A stretch of DNA of 6,928 bases from Novosphingobium sp. UBA1948 (GTDB taxonomy: Bacteria; Pseudomonadota; Alphaproteobacteria; Sphingomonadales; Sphingomonadaceae): positions 1-6,928 of the forward strand of contig DDES01000161.1 in the NCBI GenBank assembly GCA_002336765.1. Reading direction: 5' to 3'. The stretch's first letter is position 1, and each line of letters starts with the position of its first letter. The position numbers were made by a program, and so were the translations under genes. The notes beneath the pieces were generated by a model. The model was not told the origin of the DNA. It searched no databases and was given only the letters and a program-made list of their open reading frames with translations. This document shows positions 5,930 through 6,928 of this stretch, one piece after another.

Positions 5930-6760
5930 CTAGAGGTCGACGGCGGCTTTTTCCCGGAGAAACGCGCGGATATCCTCCATGGCGCCATGGCTGAATGCGG
6001 CGACATGCCCCGCATTAGCATAGCGCCGGAATGTCTTCGGCTCCGGCATCAGCGCGAACAACTGTTCCCCGTCGTTGATAGGCACCACCGTATCCCGGTC
6101 GCCATGCAGAATCAGCGCCGGCGCGCGGATCTGTTTCGCCGCGAGATCTGACCGGAACGGGTGCTGGAGCAGCAGCGGCACCGGCAGCCAAGGATACAGC
6201 GTCCACGCCCGGTGCAGCATCGAAAGAAACGGCGAATCGAGGATCAGCGCATCCGCCGCCTGTTCCGAAGCGAGGCGCACCGCCACGCCGCTGCCCAGCG
6301 ATTCGCCAAACAGGACCAGCTTGCGACCGGGGTAGAGCCGCCGCGTCTCGGCCAGGATTTCCGCCGCATCCGCATGCAGCAGCACCTCCTCCGGCACACC
6401 CGCCGAGCCGCCATAGCCGCGATAGTGATAGGCGACGAGCCCCGCCCCGCCCTCCGTCAGCAGGCGGAAGCGCGGTATCCGCCGCTCATGCGTGCGGGCG
6501 TTGCCGTGAAAATACACGATGACCGGTGAGTCGGCTCGCTCCGGTTCAATCCGCCATCCCCGCAGCATCACCCCGTCGCGCGCGGCCAGCCGCGTCTCCG
6601 AGGCGCGGGGCAAGCCGGCGGCCGCAAGATCAGGAACCGAGGGATCGACCCGGAAGATGAAGGTCTTCTGATTCCACGCCATGTAGCCGGCCGCCCCGGA
6701 ATAGAGCAGCAGGCCTAGCGCAAGCACGGACAGACCGAGGCGTTTCACAAATCGCAGCAT
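5930..6760 (-). CDS. Membrane-anchored alpha/beta hydrolase
   Basis: The 276-residue protein starts with one hydrophobic segment (about 8-27, preceded by Arg/Lys), an uncleaved anchor or signal peptide, so the catalytic domain probably faces the periplasm. The alpha/beta hydrolase fold follows: the oxyanion-loop motif FHGNA (84-88), YHYRGYGGS (111-119), the nucleophile elbow GESLG with Ser154, the acid Asp223 in HGDRDTVVP, and His252 in AGHVAA. This order matches the ABHD13/Bem46-like family of serine hydrolases; substrates are unknown. The gene converges on the TPR lipoprotein with 21 bases between stops. The ATG at 6760 is chosen because the anchor starts right after it and no other start fits, but no Shine-Dalgarno is visible and an inverted repeat ends on the start codon. 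Confidence 0.9.
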   Translation of the reverse strand: MLRFVKRLGLSVLALGLLLYSGAAGYMAWNQKTFIFRVDPSVPDLAAAGLPRASETRLAARDGVMLRGWRIEPERADSPVIVYFHGNARTHERRIPRFRLLTEGGAGLVAYHYRGYGGSAGVPEEVLLHADAAEILAETRRLYPGRKLVLFGESLGSGVAVRLASEQAADALILDSPFLSMLHRAWTLYPWLPVPLLLQHPFRSDLAAKQIRAPALILHGDRDTVVPINDGEQLFALMPEPKTFRRYANAGHVAAFSHGAMEDIRAFLREKAAVDL

Positions 6761-6787
6761 GCGGCCAAAGTGGCCAGCCTGGCCGCA
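6760..6787 (-). repeat. Inverted repeat reaching the hydrolase start codon
   Basis: TGCGGCCA (6760-6767) and TGGCCGCA (6780-6787) are perfect 8-base arms around a 12-base loop that itself contains the palindrome TGGCCA. In the minus-strand mRNA the 3' arm ends on the A of the hydrolase AUG, so the stem would cover the ribosome entry site. It could also be an operator. Confidence 0.55.
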
Positions 6788-6794
6788 GAATCAA

Positions 6795-6822
6795 GCGGGG
6801 TGGACCCTTCGGCCCGCCCCGC
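6795..6822 (-). terminator. GC-rich hairpin after pntB, possible terminator
   Basis: Arms 6795-6806 and 6811-6822 form a 12-pair stem with one A-C mismatch and one G-T pair around a 4-base loop. It begins 33 bases after the putative pntB stop on the minus strand. The following sequence (TTGATTCTG) is not a proper T tract, so it is at best a weak intrinsic terminator or an mRNA 3' end stabiliser. Confidence 0.4.
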
Positions 6823-6854
6823 GTATCAGTCTCGCGCAGTTGTGAGCGCAAGGC

Positions 6855-6928
6855 TCAGTGCGCCAACGCCTTCACGATGTTCTCGACCATCTTCTTGGCG
6901 TCCGCCAGCAGCATCATCGTGTTGTTGC
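6855..6928 (-). CDS. pntB: C-terminal end of NAD(P) transhydrogenase beta subunit, partial
   Basis: Only the last 23 codons and TGA are inside the window. They read NNTMMLLADAKK followed by MVENIVKALAH. This matches the PntB C-terminus, which in E. coli ends with a very similar NT-x-MLFGDAK ... ILKAL segment; it belongs to the NADP-binding domain III at the cytoplasmic face. PntAB couples proton entry across the inner membrane to hydride transfer from NADH to NADP, supplying NADPH. The identification rests on a short stretch, so it is probable but not certain. The gene is in the same direction as the hydrolase, 94 bases upstream of it, with two hairpins between them. Confidence 0.75.
   Translation of the reverse strand, partial: NNTMMLLADAKKMVENIVKALAH

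Overview
The window looks like ordinary, GC-rich chromosome from an alphaproteobacterium, most likely a sphingomonad (Novosphingobium or Sphingomonas type). This rests on three things: an ATP12-type F1-ATPase assembly chaperone, typical of alphaproteobacteria and mitochondria; a CrcB / RluA-family pseudouridine synthase / HAD phosphatase / ATP12 gene order, which I recall as alphaproteobacterial; and strong GC bias at third codon positions, which also produces many long antisense shadow ORFs. I see no mobile element, CRISPR array, tRNA, rRNA or phage gene.

Positions 1-4516 (minus strand) hold a compact seven-gene unit read right to left: a class I SAM-dependent methyltransferase, crcB (fluoride exporter), an RluA-family rRNA pseudouridine synthase with a long K/P/A-rich tail, a PaiB-type FMN-binding protein, a Gph-like HAD phosphatase, a 74-residue two-helix membrane protein, and the start of an ATP12 chaperone gene cut by the left edge. 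Four of the six junctions are 4-base ATGA stop/start overlaps and the other two gaps are 10 and 3 bases, so this is almost certainly one transcript with translational coupling. The genes do not form one obvious pathway; they look like a housekeeping operon.

Positions 4517-4660 are the divergent upstream region shared with rpsU. Positions 4661-4897 (plus) encode ribosomal protein S21, followed by a textbook intrinsic terminator at 4967-4995. Positions 5021-5908 (plus) encode a tetratricopeptide-repeat lipoprotein whose frame is open except for one in-frame amber codon at 5276-5278, inside the first repeat. This is the most notable anomaly in the window: either a recent nonsense mutation or a sequence error.

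Positions 5930-6760 (minus) encode a membrane-anchored alpha/beta hydrolase that converges on the TPR gene. The right edge (6855-6928, minus) carries the last 23 codons of what looks like pntB, the beta subunit of the proton-translocating NAD(P) transhydrogenase. Two GC-rich inverted repeats fill the gap between pntB and the hydrolase, and one of them reaches the hydrolase start codon.

I did not find a convincing new biological system here. The findings are local oddities: the amber codon, the coupled operon with two unexpected members, the low-complexity tail, and the hairpins.
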